Below are positions 47,147-56,600 of a stretch of 64,000 bases of DNA, piece by piece; within the stretch, counting starts at the first letter, position 1, and each line of letters opens with the position of its first letter. The notes beneath the pieces are model-generated. The model saw only the letters and a program-made list of their open reading frames with translations, ran no database searches and was not told the origin of the DNA. This stretch comes from an uncultured Clostridia bacterium (GTDB lineage: Bacteria; Bacillota; Clostridia; Oscillospirales; Ruminococcaceae): NCBI GenBank assembly GCA_945923775.1, contig CAMELR010000004.1, positions 50,849 through 114,848 on the forward strand, in the 5' to 3' direction. The translations under genes were made by a program, and so were the position numbers.

Positions 47147-48193
47147 TTACTTTACTATTCCACTTTCCGTTTCAGCCCCGGAGCTTTCAGGATCCATTGT
47201 ATCCGGAGTCTCCGCGGTATCTGGAATCAGGCTTGCGGGGTTTATCCCGTTTGACATTGCATAGTCCGCGAGCGCTTCGTAAACCTCGTCGGGTATCTCG
47301 GCGCCGCTCTTCACAGCCTGAGCTGCAAGCGCCATCTGCTCGTCTGACACACCTGCGCTGTGGAGCTGCTCGGAGTACTGCGCCATAACCTCGTCGACAT
47401 TCTCGGGGGTTATCTCCGTGTTGCTCTGGACTATCGGGATCTGCATTCCGTTAGGGTCGATGGTGTAATTTTCGGTGTAGATAAGCTCGCTGACCGGAAC
47501 AAACTCATACCCCTTCTGCGAGAGCTGCTCGATTATCTGCGGGAGCGCCTCCGTGGTGTTCTCAAGATCGTTGTGAAACAGCACGATAGACCCGGATTTT
47601 ACCGAATTCACGACCTTTTTTGTGATCGCTGCCGGGTCCGGTTTCTTCCAGTCGAGACTGTCAACGTCCCACTGAATAACCGTTAGCCCCATGCCCTCGA
47701 CCGTGGTTATCACGGTGTCGTCGTATTCGCCGTAGGGGGCGCGGTAGAGGGTTGGTTCCGTGCCGGTGATATCCTTTATCTTCTGTGAGGCTGATTTGGT
47801 GTCGGTGATGAGGTCGTTTACATTCATGCCCTTAACGTGCGGGTGGACGTCCGAGTGGTTCTGGATCTCGTGACCCGCGTCCGCGAACAATTTAATGTCG
47901 TCGGGATAGCGGTCGCACCAGTCGCCGGTTACGAAAAAAGTAGCCCGCACGTCGTACTCATCGAGAATATCTATCAGCTCCTGCGTGTTGGAGTTTTCCC
48001 ATGCCACGTCGAAGGTCAGCGAGATTTTATTGTCGCCGCGCTCCACGCAGTATACAGGGAGCTGACGCTCGGTTGCCTGGGTGCCTACCGATGTAAGTAT
48101 CGCGCCGACTCCTGCCGCCGCAGTCGCCGCCGCGAGAAGCCCTATGGCTGTCAGGCGTTTTACCTTTTTTTTCGTAAGTGTTATCATGCGCAT
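47147..48193 (-). CDS. Membrane-anchored polysaccharide deacetylase (CE4)
   Basis: 348 residues. A membrane segment near the N-terminus (AIGLLAAATAAAGVGAILTS) precedes a NodB homology domain with the metal and catalytic motifs SLTFDVAWENS, NHSDVHPH (His pair) and RAPYGEYDD. The C-terminal 100 residues are a Glu/Pro/Ser-rich tail with no known domain. CE4 enzymes remove acetyl groups from peptidoglycan or other glycans outside the cell. The first motif has DVAW where many CE4 enzymes have DDG, as in the PdaA/PdaB-like group. GGAGGG before the ATG. Confidence 0.9.
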   Translation of the reverse strand: MRMITLTKKKVKRLTAIGLLAAATAAAGVGAILTSVGTQATERQLPVYCVERGDNKISLTFDVAWENSNTQELIDILDEYDVRATFFVTGDWCDRYPDDIKLFADAGHEIQNHSDVHPHVKGMNVNDLITDTKSASQKIKDITGTEPTLYRAPYGEYDDTVITTVEGMGLTVIQWDVDSLDWKKPDPAAITKKVVNSVKSGSIVLFHNDLENTTEALPQIIEQLSQKGYEFVPVSELIYTENYTIDPNGMQIPIVQSNTEITPENVDEVMAQYSEQLHSAGVSDEQMALAAQAVKSGAEIPDEVYEALADYAMSNGINPASLIPDTAETPDTMDPESSGAETESGIVK

Positions 48194-48336
48194 AAATGTC
48201 CCTCCTGCAAATTAATGCGTGAAATTTTCCAGCCTGCCGCCGCTGGTTTTTCTGGTGGAATATATGCGCTGTCCGGGACAAATATGACAAGCACGGTAAG
48301 CATTTAGCTCCTGCATGGAAAAATTACTTTGGTGAA

Positions 48337-48372
48337 AACTATAATTTAGCGGCTAGTGTTCCGTTTACTGCA
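48337..48372 (+). repeat. Interspersed palindromic repeat, copy B
   Basis: AACTATAATTTA, GCGGCTAGTGTTCCG and TTACTGCA match copy A (14562-14610, minus) in the same order; the second palindrome arm is degenerate here. It abuts the multi-hairpin element that starts at 48390. Confidence 0.6.
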
Positions 48373-48389
48373 ACCCATAATTGGGAGTC

Positions 48390-48546
48390 AAGGGGGACTA
48401 GTCCCCCTTGCAGGTCAAGGGCAGAGCCCTTGTCGCCGTCAGGCGAAACACTCTGCGCGCTGGCGCGCAGTTACTCCGTGCGGAAGCACGGCTAAACGAA
48501 AAAGAGCGCTAAAGGGGCGTGGGGGAAAACAAGAGTTTTCCCCCAC
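48390..48546 (-). repeat. Multi-hairpin interspersed element, inverted copy
   Basis: Read on the minus strand: GGGGGAAAAC/GTTTTCCCCC, CCCCTTTAGCGC, CCGTGC/GCACGG, CTGCGCG/CGCGCAG, TCGCC/GGCGA, AGGGC/GCCCT and AAGGGGGACTAGTCCCCCTT. The modules are the same as at 23900-24108 and 48770-48926, with the CCGTGC and CTGCGCG hairpins in swapped order relative to the latter. No coding potential. Confidence 0.75.
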
Positions 48547-48578
48547 AAGCGACACATTGTCTTTGTTGAACCTTTCCT

Positions 48579-48736
48579 CCGAAACAGTCCGGTGGACTGT
48601 TTCGGAAGCATAATGCGCCTTTTGGAATACGCTCTTGTTAAAATGGCAATTCGCATAGTATCGTAATAATTTAAGCTGTTCATGCAGTTTTTGAGCGTGA
48701 ACGCTGTGTCCCAAACAGTCCACTGGACTGTTTGGG
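48579..48736. repeat. Two related 12-bp-stem hairpins in the spacer between inverted elements
   Basis: CCGAAACAGTCC/GGACTGTTTCGG (48579-48605) and CCCAAACAGTCC/GGACTGTTTGGG (48710-48736) are near-identical palindromes 131 bp apart. The rest of the 48547-48769 stretch encodes nothing I recognise. Confidence 0.7.
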
Positions 48737-48769
48737 AGGAAAGGCAATTTTATAGTTAATATGTTGCTC

Positions 48770-48926
48770 GTGGGGGAAAACTCTTGTTTTCCCCCAAACC
48801 CCTTTAGCGCTTTTTTAATCATTTTACTGCGCGCCAGCGCGCAGAGTAGCCGTGCTCCGCACGGAGGTTTCGCCTGACGGCGACGAGGGCGCTGCCCTCG
48901 ACTCGCAAGCCTTTTGAAAAAGGCTT
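48770..48926 (+). repeat. Multi-hairpin interspersed element, direct copy
   Basis: GGGGGAAAAC/GTTTTCCCCC, CCCCTTTAGCGC, CTGCGCG/CGCGCAG, CCGTGC/GCACGG, TCGCC/GGCGA, GAGGGC/GCCCTC and AAGCCTTTT/AAAAGGCTT in order. With the inverted copy at 48390-48546 it forms a large inverted repeat around 223 bp. 48927-49131 is AT-rich and shows nothing else. Confidence 0.75.
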
Positions 48927-49131
48927 GACCTAAAACTTAATTGCTGACGCGTTAGTTAACATGTAGTCGCTAAACAACAATTTATCACTCCATGCAGCTC
49001 GAAATCCAAACACAACATACACAAGTTTCCCGATCACGCTAATCACCCAATTAACTTAAACAAAACTAATTGCCGTCATTAACTTATTTAATATTCACAA
49101 TTTCAGACGCGATTTTCATGTGTTTATCACA

Positions 49132-49160
49132 TTGACACAACCTCGAAATAAAGCTATAAT
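49132..49160 (+). promoter_or_regulatory. Sigma-A promoter of the solute-binding lipoprotein gene
   Basis: -35 TTGACA (49132-49137), 17-bp spacer, -10 TATAAT (49155-49160). The leader has two small stems, AGGGCG/CGCCCT (about 49170-49185) and GCCCCGA/TTCGGGC (about 49196-49212), before GGAGG and the ATG. Confidence 0.85.
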
Positions 49161-49229
49161 TATAGTAACAAGGGCGAGTCCGCCCTATTCAGGAAGCCCC
49201 GATTCTTCGGGCATGTATGGAGGAACACT

Positions 49230-50753
49230 ATGATAAACTTTAAGAAGGCCGCAGCCGGCGTCCTCGCAGCAGGTATGATCCTGTCGCTGACCGCCTGCGA
49301 CGAGGAGCCCGCAGCTAATGCAAGCGGCTCCGGAACAAGCAACGCAGCTCCCGACGCCAACGCCAACGCCGTTGTCACCACCCCGCTTGTAACCACCACC
49401 TATGACACCGACCCCGCCGTTATCGACGCCGCTAAGGAGGCTTCCGCAAGCCTCGACAACCCCGACCTGAAGGTCGACAAGCGCCTCAAGTGGATGGCGT
49501 GGTGGGATATCGACGAGACCACCGCAGCAGCCGAGATGTTCAAGAGCGTTTACGGCGTTCCCGCGACCGGCGACGACCCCTCCCGCGAGGGCAGGATCTT
49601 TGAGTACATCAACGTAGCCTACGGCGAGCGCTACGACAAGCTGGCTACCGCTATCCAGTCCGGCGACTCCCCCGACCTGTTCCCGTTTGAGATACGTGAC
49701 TTCCCCTACGGCGTTATCAAGGGCAGATACCAGCCCGTTGACACCATTCTGAACCTGGAAGGCTCCAAGTGGGACGGCGCCCGCGATGTACTAAACCAGT
49801 TCCGCCTCAACGGCAGATACTACTGCGCTATCTACGAGATCTCCTTTGATTCCCTGCTTTACTACCGCAAGAGCGTCCTCGAGGGCGCAGGTCTGAAGGA
49901 CCCCCGCACCCTGTTCGAGAACGACGAGTGGACATGGGATACGTTCCTCGACATGGCAAGACAGTTCCAGCAGTCCGGCGATGGCAAGTACGTTATCGAG
50001 GGTTACAACCCCGAGAACGAGTTCGTTGTTTCCACCGGAACGCCCATCATCGAGAACGACGGCACAAAGCTCATCAACAATATGAACAACGCTAACGTAG
50101 AGCGCGTTATGGACCTGCTCTCCACCCTCCAGAAGGAGAACCTCCGCTACCCGCTGCACGAGCTCAACGGCTGGTCGGTGAACCCGAAGGCGTGGGCACA
50201 GGGCGATATCCTGTTCTACGGCAACGGCGGCACCTGGGAGTTCGAGGGTGATTCCGGACTTAACAAGTTCGCACAGCGCTTCGGCTGGAACGATGACGAG
50301 ATCTGCGTAGTTCCCTACCCCCGCGACCCGCAGGCTGACAAGTACTACCACTTCATGAAGCAGGACGCTATGATGTGGTGCAAGGGCTCCACGAATGACG
50401 CAGGCGTTGCCGCATGGATCGACTGCTCCGTTACCTCCTCGCTCGACCCGGCAGTTACCGCCGCTTCCAAGCAGCAGAGCAAGGATAAGAACGGCTGGAC
50501 CGACTACAACCTCGACTTCATCTACAGCCAGACCACCCTGGACGGCACCAGCAAGCTCACTCCTATCTTCGATTTCAAGAACGGCATAGGCACCGACGTA
50601 GCTGACGCAGGCAAGGCTGAGTCCCCGGTTGAATCCCTCACAAAGACGGTATTCCTCACCGGCGAAAAGACCTACACTCAGCTCCGCGAGGAGAACTTCG
50701 CCACCATCGACACACGTATCAACGAGCTTAACGACGCTATTTCCAAGCTGTAA
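49230..50753 (+). CDS. Orphan extracellular sugar-type solute-binding lipoprotein
   Basis: 507 residues. Signal peptide with lipobox SLTAC (Cys23), a linker rich in Ala, Asn and Thr, and then a family 1 solute-binding fold (WMAWWDIDETTAAAEMF, SGDSPDLFPFEIRDFPYGV, EWTWDTFLDMARQFQ). Family members bind sugars or oligosaccharides and pass them to an ABC permease. No permease or ATPase gene is adjacent; the gene has its own strong promoter and terminator, so it must share transporter parts encoded elsewhere or act as a surface binder. Codon use is strongly biased (GAC, AAG, CTC), which suggests high expression. Confidence 0.88.
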   Translation: MINFKKAAAGVLAAGMILSLTACDEEPAANASGSGTSNAAPDANANAVVTTPLVTTTYDTDPAVIDAAKEASASLDNPDLKVDKRLKWMAWWDIDETTAAAEMFKSVYGVPATGDDPSREGRIFEYINVAYGERYDKLATAIQSGDSPDLFPFEIRDFPYGVIKGRYQPVDTILNLEGSKWDGARDVLNQFRLNGRYYCAIYEISFDSLLYYRKSVLEGAGLKDPRTLFENDEWTWDTFLDMARQFQQSGDGKYVIEGYNPENEFVVSTGTPIIENDGTKLINNMNNANVERVMDLLSTLQKENLRYPLHELNGWSVNPKAWAQGDILFYGNGGTWEFEGDSGLNKFAQRFGWNDDEICVVPYPRDPQADKYYHFMKQDAMMWCKGSTNDAGVAAWIDCSVTSSLDPAVTAASKQQSKDKNGWTDYNLDFIYSQTTLDGTSKLTPIFDFKNGIGTDVADAGKAESPVESLTKTVFLTGEKTYTQLREENFATIDTRINELNDAISKL

Positions 50754-50779
50754 TTCAGCATTTCCGACCATATATAGAA

Positions 50780-50815
50780 ACGACCCGGCGCCATCTCGGT
50801 GCCGGGTCGTTTTTT
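50780..50815. terminator. Bidirectional terminator
   Basis: ACGACCCGGC / GCCGGGTCGT with TTTTT on the plus side. It reaches the stop codon of the convergent DUF2726 gene. Confidence 0.9.
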
Positions 50816-51299
50816 ACAGTTTTTTCAGCGCGGCGGTTATCTCTGCCTCAACGTCGTCCTTCAGCGAACGTATACGCACAAGGCGGCCGCCGAAAATCGC
50901 GTTCTTGAGCGCGTCGTTCTTCTTTGCGCGCTCGGATTCATGGCTGCGGTCGTCAAGCTCTATCATCAGCACGATGTTCATGTCGTAGTCGCACAGCAGG
51001 AAGTCCACGTGCTTCGAGCGTATCTTGTTGAACCACTTCTGCCAGTCCTTCGTGCCCTTCTTTATCGACACGATGTCCGCTACGCGCACCTTCGGGCATA
51101 TCTGAAGTTCCAGTTTGTCCGCGATGGGCTTCAGAATGCGGTAAAACGCCCGCTCACGCTCTGTCAGTATAGTTTCGTTAAGCTCGTAGGGGAGCTTCTC
51201 GTGCAGCCGTATGTATATCCATATCAGTATGGCGAGGGCGACTATACCAAGCCCCAGCCACAATACCCAGTTATTCAGATTTATTTCTGACCAGTTCAT
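50814..51299 (-). CDS. DUF2726-type membrane-anchored protein
   Basis: 161 residues. One N-terminal membrane segment (WVLWLGLGIVALAILIWIYI), then a soluble domain with ILTERERAFYRIL, VDFLLCDYDMNIVLMIELDD and SHESERAKKNDALKNAIF, which matches the DUF2726 family (restriction-endonuclease-like fold: D...E-x-D pattern). The function is not known. GGAGG lies before the ATG. It is downstream of the lipoprotein and membrane protein genes but has a 76-base gap. Confidence 0.85.
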   Translation of the reverse strand: MNWSEINLNNWVLWLGLGIVALAILIWIYIRLHEKLPYELNETILTERERAFYRILKPIADKLELQICPKVRVADIVSIKKGTKDWQKWFNKIRSKHVDFLLCDYDMNIVLMIELDDRSHESERAKKNDALKNAIFGGRLVRIRSLKDDVEAEITAALKKL

Positions 51300-51375
51300 G
51301 CAGTACCTCCGGAACGATGTAAAATAGAATTATACCACATTCGCCGGGGCATGTCAAGTGATTTTCCGGGTCAGT

Positions 51376-52512
51376 TTACTTCAGGACGTGCGGTATTTCG
51401 CTGTAGGCGTACCTCGACCAGAGATACCAGTTCTCCCCGTCGCTGTACATAAGCCAGCACGCCTTCGGAAACCCTCCGTTGGGCAGGCTGTACCAGATGT
51501 CCGGGTCGAGCTGACCTATTGCCATGTCGTCAGCGTACCCCTCCCCGCGGAACTCTGCGTTGATATCCACCAGCCACGATTCCCAGGACATTTCCCAGGT
51601 CTGGAGGCTGTCCCAGGGAGACAGCGCGTAACCGTCCTCCTCAGCCGGAGCTTCCATGGCGCGCCCGAGTATCTCCGAGGTTACGCCGCGGTACTCCAGC
51701 ACGGTGAAACTGCGGTTCGTATCCTCTCCGGTGAGGAAATCAAGGTACTTTTCCGTGAGTATGTCAAGCGCCTCCTGCTGCGGTAGAGAGCCGTCGCAGC
51801 TCACCACCGCCGGACAGGTCGAGATAGTGTACTCCCCGGAGAGCTGCTCCGGCGGGAGCGTGAATCCCGCGCCCGGAGTGAGCATGCAGCGCTCATCAGT
51901 GTGACCCAGCGGGCTAAGATAGTATCTGTCCGGCTCGCCACGCCTGCCAATGGTGTAGTACTCACAGCCGGCGGCGCTGTCGGCGGAAAATCCGTTTATG
52001 CCGTAGTACGTCTGCGGCATGGAGGTATACCCTATCTGCTCCTGCGGATTCGCAGGGTCGAATTCAAACGTGCCGTCCGTGGCGGCGAGGGTCTGCGGGG
52101 CCTCGGTTATATCCTGCTCCACGCCGCTGACTGTCAGCCCGATGTGCATGCGGGTGCAGTATATCTTCCCGCCGTCGGAATACGCGTCGTCGGCGAGCAG
52201 CCACACGCATACGTCGTCCAGGGCGTAGGGGCTGAGGGTCATTTTAACGGTGCCCTCCCCCTTCGCAGGAACGTCTGACAGATCCAGCTCCGGATAATCC
52301 GAGCGGTTCCAAGGCGCTTCGTAGTCCGCGACTCCCAGCATTTCCGCAATAGTCGTGGAGGATTCAGCAGTATTCGTGGAAACTGCTGAGGTCTCGGATT
52401 CGGACTGCTCCGCGGTTGTCTGCGCATGTCCCGAGTTGTCCTGCGCTGAAGTGCTGCACCCGGTCAGAAGCGCCGCAGCGACTAGTAATGTTATGAGTTT
52501 CGTATTTTTCAT
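51376..52512 (-). CDS. Lipoprotein of unknown function
   Basis: 378 residues from the chosen start. Signal peptide with lipobox LLTGC (Cys19) and a Ser/Thr/Glu linker of about 45 residues precede a beta-rich domain with no motif I recognise. The frame open to 52545 starts before GGAGGG, so the ATG at 52512 is used. It follows the membrane protein gene by 45 bases, so they are probably one operon. Exported and membrane-linked; role unknown. Confidence 0.8.
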   Translation of the reverse strand: MKNTKLITLLVAAALLTGCSTSAQDNSGHAQTTAEQSESETSAVSTNTAESSTTIAEMLGVADYEAPWNRSDYPELDLSDVPAKGEGTVKMTLSPYALDDVCVWLLADDAYSDGGKIYCTRMHIGLTVSGVEQDITEAPQTLAATDGTFEFDPANPQEQIGYTSMPQTYYGINGFSADSAAGCEYYTIGRRGEPDRYYLSPLGHTDERCMLTPGAGFTLPPEQLSGEYTISTCPAVVSCDGSLPQQEALDILTEKYLDFLTGEDTNRSFTVLEYRGVTSEILGRAMEAPAEEDGYALSPWDSLQTWEMSWESWLVDINAEFRGEGYADDMAIGQLDPDIWYSLPNGGFPKACWLMYSDGENWYLWSRYAYSEIPHVLK

Positions 52513-52557
52513 ATGATCACCCTCCTTACCTTTAATGACAGCCACATCGAATAAAGG

Positions 52558-53442
52558 TTACATCAGCGCCGTGAAATTCACCGAAAAAACCACTCCGGCG
52601 AGGAACGACGCCAGATTCGCGCATATGGCGTAGAAAACCGCCCGCACCTTGCCATTTTTACGGCTGTACTTCCCGATAAACGCGCTGTAGAAAACAGCCT
52701 CGAACGTTACCACGATCAATTCCCCAAACATGTACGCGAACAGGAACAGCAGGAAGCCATACCGGATATTGACCAGAGCCAGTATCATGTTCAGCAGCAC
52801 CTGAGTAGCGAGGTTGACCGCCGCGAAGAACAACAGCGTTTTCTTTTCCCAGTAGCCGAAGATCAGAGCCACGACAAGCTCCACCGCAATGGTGATTAGC
52901 ACCCGCGCCGCGAATTCCAGCAGCCATATTCCGACATTGTAGGACTGCTTGATGTACAGCGCGCTGTCGGAACGGGAAAGGTCGGCGGTGAAATAGCTGT
53001 TGAACACATAGGTGCGGCAGACGTCGCTTGCGATCACCCTGCCGCTGTCCGGGAAGTACGCCAGCACTACGAAGTCATCAGGCGGAAGGTAGGTCATCTC
53101 AACATTGCCCTTGCTGATGTCCCACAGCCTGTTGAAGAGCGCGTAGCCGTCCGGGGCGGAGTGTCCGGCGTAGTCCGCGAACGCGCGCACCGCTTCCTGC
53201 TCCTGCGGGGTGAGTTCCCCGAACCAATCGCTGCTGTAAGCGTCCTCGGTCACAAGCTCCCCGAGCGAAGGCTGAAAACTCCCGCGCGCAAGAATCGCAG
53301 AATAGCAGGTCTGACCGTCCGCATTGCGGAAGCTTATACTTACGCTCGGTTTGGGCCCGAAATCTGCTGCGGCGTTCAGCGGAATCGCAAAAAACAGTGC
53401 CATGCTGAATAACAGCGCGTAGATTATCCTCAGTTTCTTCAT
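52558..53442 (-). CDS. Envelope protein with signal peptide and four C-terminal membrane segments
   Basis: 294 residues. A signal peptide (IIYALLFSMALFFAIPLNAAA), an extracellular domain of about 140 residues, then four to five membrane segments from about residue 170 to the end. The layout recalls small membrane proteins of unknown function seen in Firmicutes; I recognise no family. GGAGG 7 bases before the ATG at 53442 supports this start over 53511, which overlaps the promoter. It is first in the operon with the lipoprotein gene. Confidence 0.75.
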   Translation of the reverse strand: MKKLRIIYALLFSMALFFAIPLNAAADFGPKPSVSISFRNADGQTCYSAILARGSFQPSLGELVTEDAYSSDWFGELTPQEQEAVRAFADYAGHSAPDGYALFNRLWDISKGNVEMTYLPPDDFVVLAYFPDSGRVIASDVCRTYVFNSYFTADLSRSDSALYIKQSYNVGIWLLEFAARVLITIAVELVVALIFGYWEKKTLLFFAAVNLATQVLLNMILALVNIRYGFLLFLFAYMFGELIVVTFEAVFYSAFIGKYSRKNGKVRAVFYAICANLASFLAGVVFSVNFTALM

Positions 53443-53482
53443 GCTGTCGCCTCCTGTATCAGTCGATTTTGTTTGCAGCTTA

Positions 53483-53511
53483 ATTATAGCATATATTTTT
53501 CTGACAGTCAA
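53483..53511 (-). promoter_or_regulatory. Sigma-A promoter of the 53442-51376 operon
   Basis: On the minus strand -35 TTGACT (53506-53511), 17-bp spacer, -10 TATAAT (53483-53488). Confidence 0.8.
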
Positions 53512-53520
53512 TTACAGAGC

Positions 53521-53565
53521 GGTGACAATATGGTAACAATTCGGTAACAGACATAACCGAATTGT
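53521..53565. promoter_or_regulatory. Regulatory repeats between divergent promoters
   Basis: Three direct copies of GGTRACA at 53521, 53532 and 53543 (11-bp period), overlapped by the inverted repeat ACAATTCGGT/ACCGAATTGT (53536-53565). They sit between two divergent promoters, 9 bp from each -35 box. It looks like a bound operator. Confidence 0.6.
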
Positions 53566-53574
53566 AATTATTGC

Positions 53575-53603
53575 TTGACTTTTATCGGCTGATTTGTTAT
53601 AAT
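53575..53603 (+). promoter_or_regulatory. Sigma-A promoter of the cysteine protease gene
   Basis: -35 TTGACT (53575-53580), 17-bp spacer, -10 TATAAT (53598-53603). Transcription should start near 53610, which rules out the ATG at 53608. Confidence 0.8.
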
Positions 53604-53643
53604 AAAAATGGAAGTTTTTATCTTTAAAAGGAGGAAATTTATT

Positions 53644-56600
53644 GTGAAGCTGCTTAAAAAAATCGTTTCACTTTTCTCGGCTGCCGCGGTGCTGTCAACG
53701 GCTGTGAGCCTCGGCGCCCGGGCTGAGGTTTCAGGCTCTGAATATGACGCCCCGGAGATTATCACGCTTGTAGCTGATGGAGACGCTTCTGAGTACGGCT
53801 ATATTCACTACAAGTACATCGACGAGAACGGCAACGAGGTAACGCCAAATCTTACTCCGACCGGGACGCTCGCCTATCACGGCACCCTGCCGTCCAAATA
53901 CAGCATGGTCGACCGGGGATATCTCCCGGCGGTAAGAAACCAGGGTTCCGAGGGAAGCTGCTGGGCGCATGCCGGCATGGCTATGGCAGAATCCAGCATG
54001 ATAAAACAGGGCTATGCGTCCGCTTCATCGGTTGATTATTCCGAAAAGCACCTCGCCTGGTTTGCTGTAGGTGCCACTGCACCGCAGGGTGACTCCCTCT
54101 ACGGCGATTTCCCAGGTCTTGGCGCACCCACCGCTTACTCCGCAGGCGGCAACATGGTCGATATTATGTTCACCATGATGTCCTGGATAGGCGCTGAGGA
54201 GGAATCCAACGTTCCTTACGCGAACTTCAACTCCGGCGTTGACGAATCCTACCGCTATCATTCCTACGCGCACCTCCAGAATGTCAACCTGTATGACGAG
54301 AAAGACATCAACTCCATTAAGGAAGCTATCATGCACGACGGCGCGGTACAGATCTCCTACTACGCATCTTCAAACTACCTTACAAAGAACTCCGGCGGGT
54401 ACACTGCGTATTACTGCCCGAATGGATATACCTCCAATCACTCCATAACAGTAGTCGGCTGGGACGATAATTTCTCGAAGAGCAACTTCAGGACAGGCGG
54501 CACCCCCAACAACGACGGTGCATGGCTGTGCAGAAATAGCTGGGGCAGCACATGGGGCACAGGCGGATACTTCTATTTGTCCTACAATGACGCCACAGTA
54601 GGCGAGTTCGCATCTCTCACGATGGAACCTACCACTAATTACGGCAGCATATACCAGTATGACGGCGGCTGCCTTCGCCAGAACGGATACATATACTCAA
54701 CCAGCCGGGTGTCGCATACCAATATCGGCGGAGGCGCGAACGTATTCACCGCCGACAAGAACGACGAAATAACGGCAGTTTCCTTCTACTCCGCAGAAGC
54801 GGGCTGGAACTACACCATTAACGTCTACACCGGTCTGACCGGCTCCACACCGGACACCGGCACGCTTGCCAAATCGGCGGTGGTTTCCGGCACGCAGGAA
54901 TACGCGGGTTATCACACGGTAGACCTCCCGGTAAGCGTTCCAGTAAAGGCGGGTGAGAAGTTCGCCGTTGCAGTCGACCTCTACGACAAAAACGGAAAGC
55001 ACTACGTCATCACTGACAGATACAGCCCGAGCACCGGACTTTCATTCTACAAGTTCTACAACACTTGGTCTGACTGCACAGCAAGCTATAAATCGAACGT
55101 AAGAATAAAGGCGTACACAAAGGCGGTAAAAACCACGGTTCCCCAGAACGTAACAGCTTCCGCCGGCGACAACACCGTAAAGCTCACCTGGGATAAGGTG
55201 GACGGCGCTACCAACTACGTTATATACAGCTATGCGGACAACACCTATACAAAGCTTGGATACTCCACCACGAACAGCTTTACCGCTTCCGACCTCATAA
55301 ACGGCAAGAAGTACGGATTCATAGTAAGGTCTTATGTCAGCGGCAAGTGGAGCGACTGGTCTGACGACGACGCGGTTTACGCAACTCCGAAGGCATCAGC
55401 AAACAAGCCGCAGAACGTAAAGGCGGTTCCCGGCGACAAACAGGTAACAATCACCTGGAACGCTGTGAATGGCGCTACCAACTACATCGTTTATAGCTAT
55501 GTAGACGGCAGCTATCATAACCTCGGCACCACCACTTCCACCAGCTTCACTGCAAAGAACCTCGTAAACGGAAAGAAATACGGATTCATCGTAAAGGCGT
55601 GGGTAAACGGCAAGTGGAACAACTGGTCCGTTGCAGACGCTGTTTACGCAACTCCAGTTCAGAACACCAAGCCCCAGAATGTGAAGGCGGTCCCCGGAAA
55701 CGGTCAGGTAACGCTCACGTGGGACGCTGTGGAGAACGCGGAGGACTACGTGGTTTACAGCTACGTTGATGGCGGCTACCATAAGCTTGGATATTCCGAC
55801 GTAAACAGCTTCACAGCTACCGGACTCACCAACGGCAAGAAATACGGGTTCATAGTAAAGGCATGGGTAAACGGCGGCTGGAACGCCTGGTCGAATGACG
55901 ACGCGGTTTATGCAACTCCGGTCGGCGGCACAGACGTCCGCAATGTTAAGGCAGTTCCCGGAAACGGTCAGGTTGCGCTCACCTGGGATAAGGTATCCGG
56001 CGCGACAAACTACGTTATCTACAGCTATGCAGATGGTAAGTACACCAAGCAGGGCTATTCCGATACCACGAGCTTCACCGTGACCGGCCTTACCAACGGC
56101 AAGGAATACGGATTCATCGTGCGCTCCTACGCAAACGGCGCATGGTGCGGCTGGCAGCCTTCGGATGCGATATTCGCAACTCCGGTGAACACCAAGCCCC
56201 AGAATGTGCAGGCAGTCCCCGGAAACGGTCAGGTAACGCTCACATGGGACGCTGTGGAGAACGCGGAGGACTACGTGGTTTACAGCTACGTCGATGGCGG
56301 CTACCATAAGCTTGGATATTCCGACGTAAACAGCTTCACGGCTACCGGACTCACAAACGGCAAGAAATACGGATTCATCGTAAAGGCATGGGTAAACGGC
56401 GGCTGGAACGCCTGGTCGAACGACGACGCGGTTTACGCAACTCCGGTCGGCGGCACGGACGTCCACAATGTTAAGGCAGTTCCCGGAAACGGTCAGGTTG
56501 CGCTCACCTGGGATAAGGTATCCGGCGCGACAAACTACGTTATCTACAGCTATGCAGATGGTAAGTACACCAAGCAGGGCTATTCCGATACCACGAGCTT

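Noticed and set aside
48390..48926. CRISPR array
   Set aside because: Repeats are hairpin modules in inverted order with unequal spacing, not regular direct repeats with unique spacers; no cas gene is present.
53608..53643. ATG at 53608 as start of the cysteine protease
   Set aside because: It is at the expected transcription start of a consensus promoter; GTG 53644 has GGAGG at good distance and starts a proper signal peptide.
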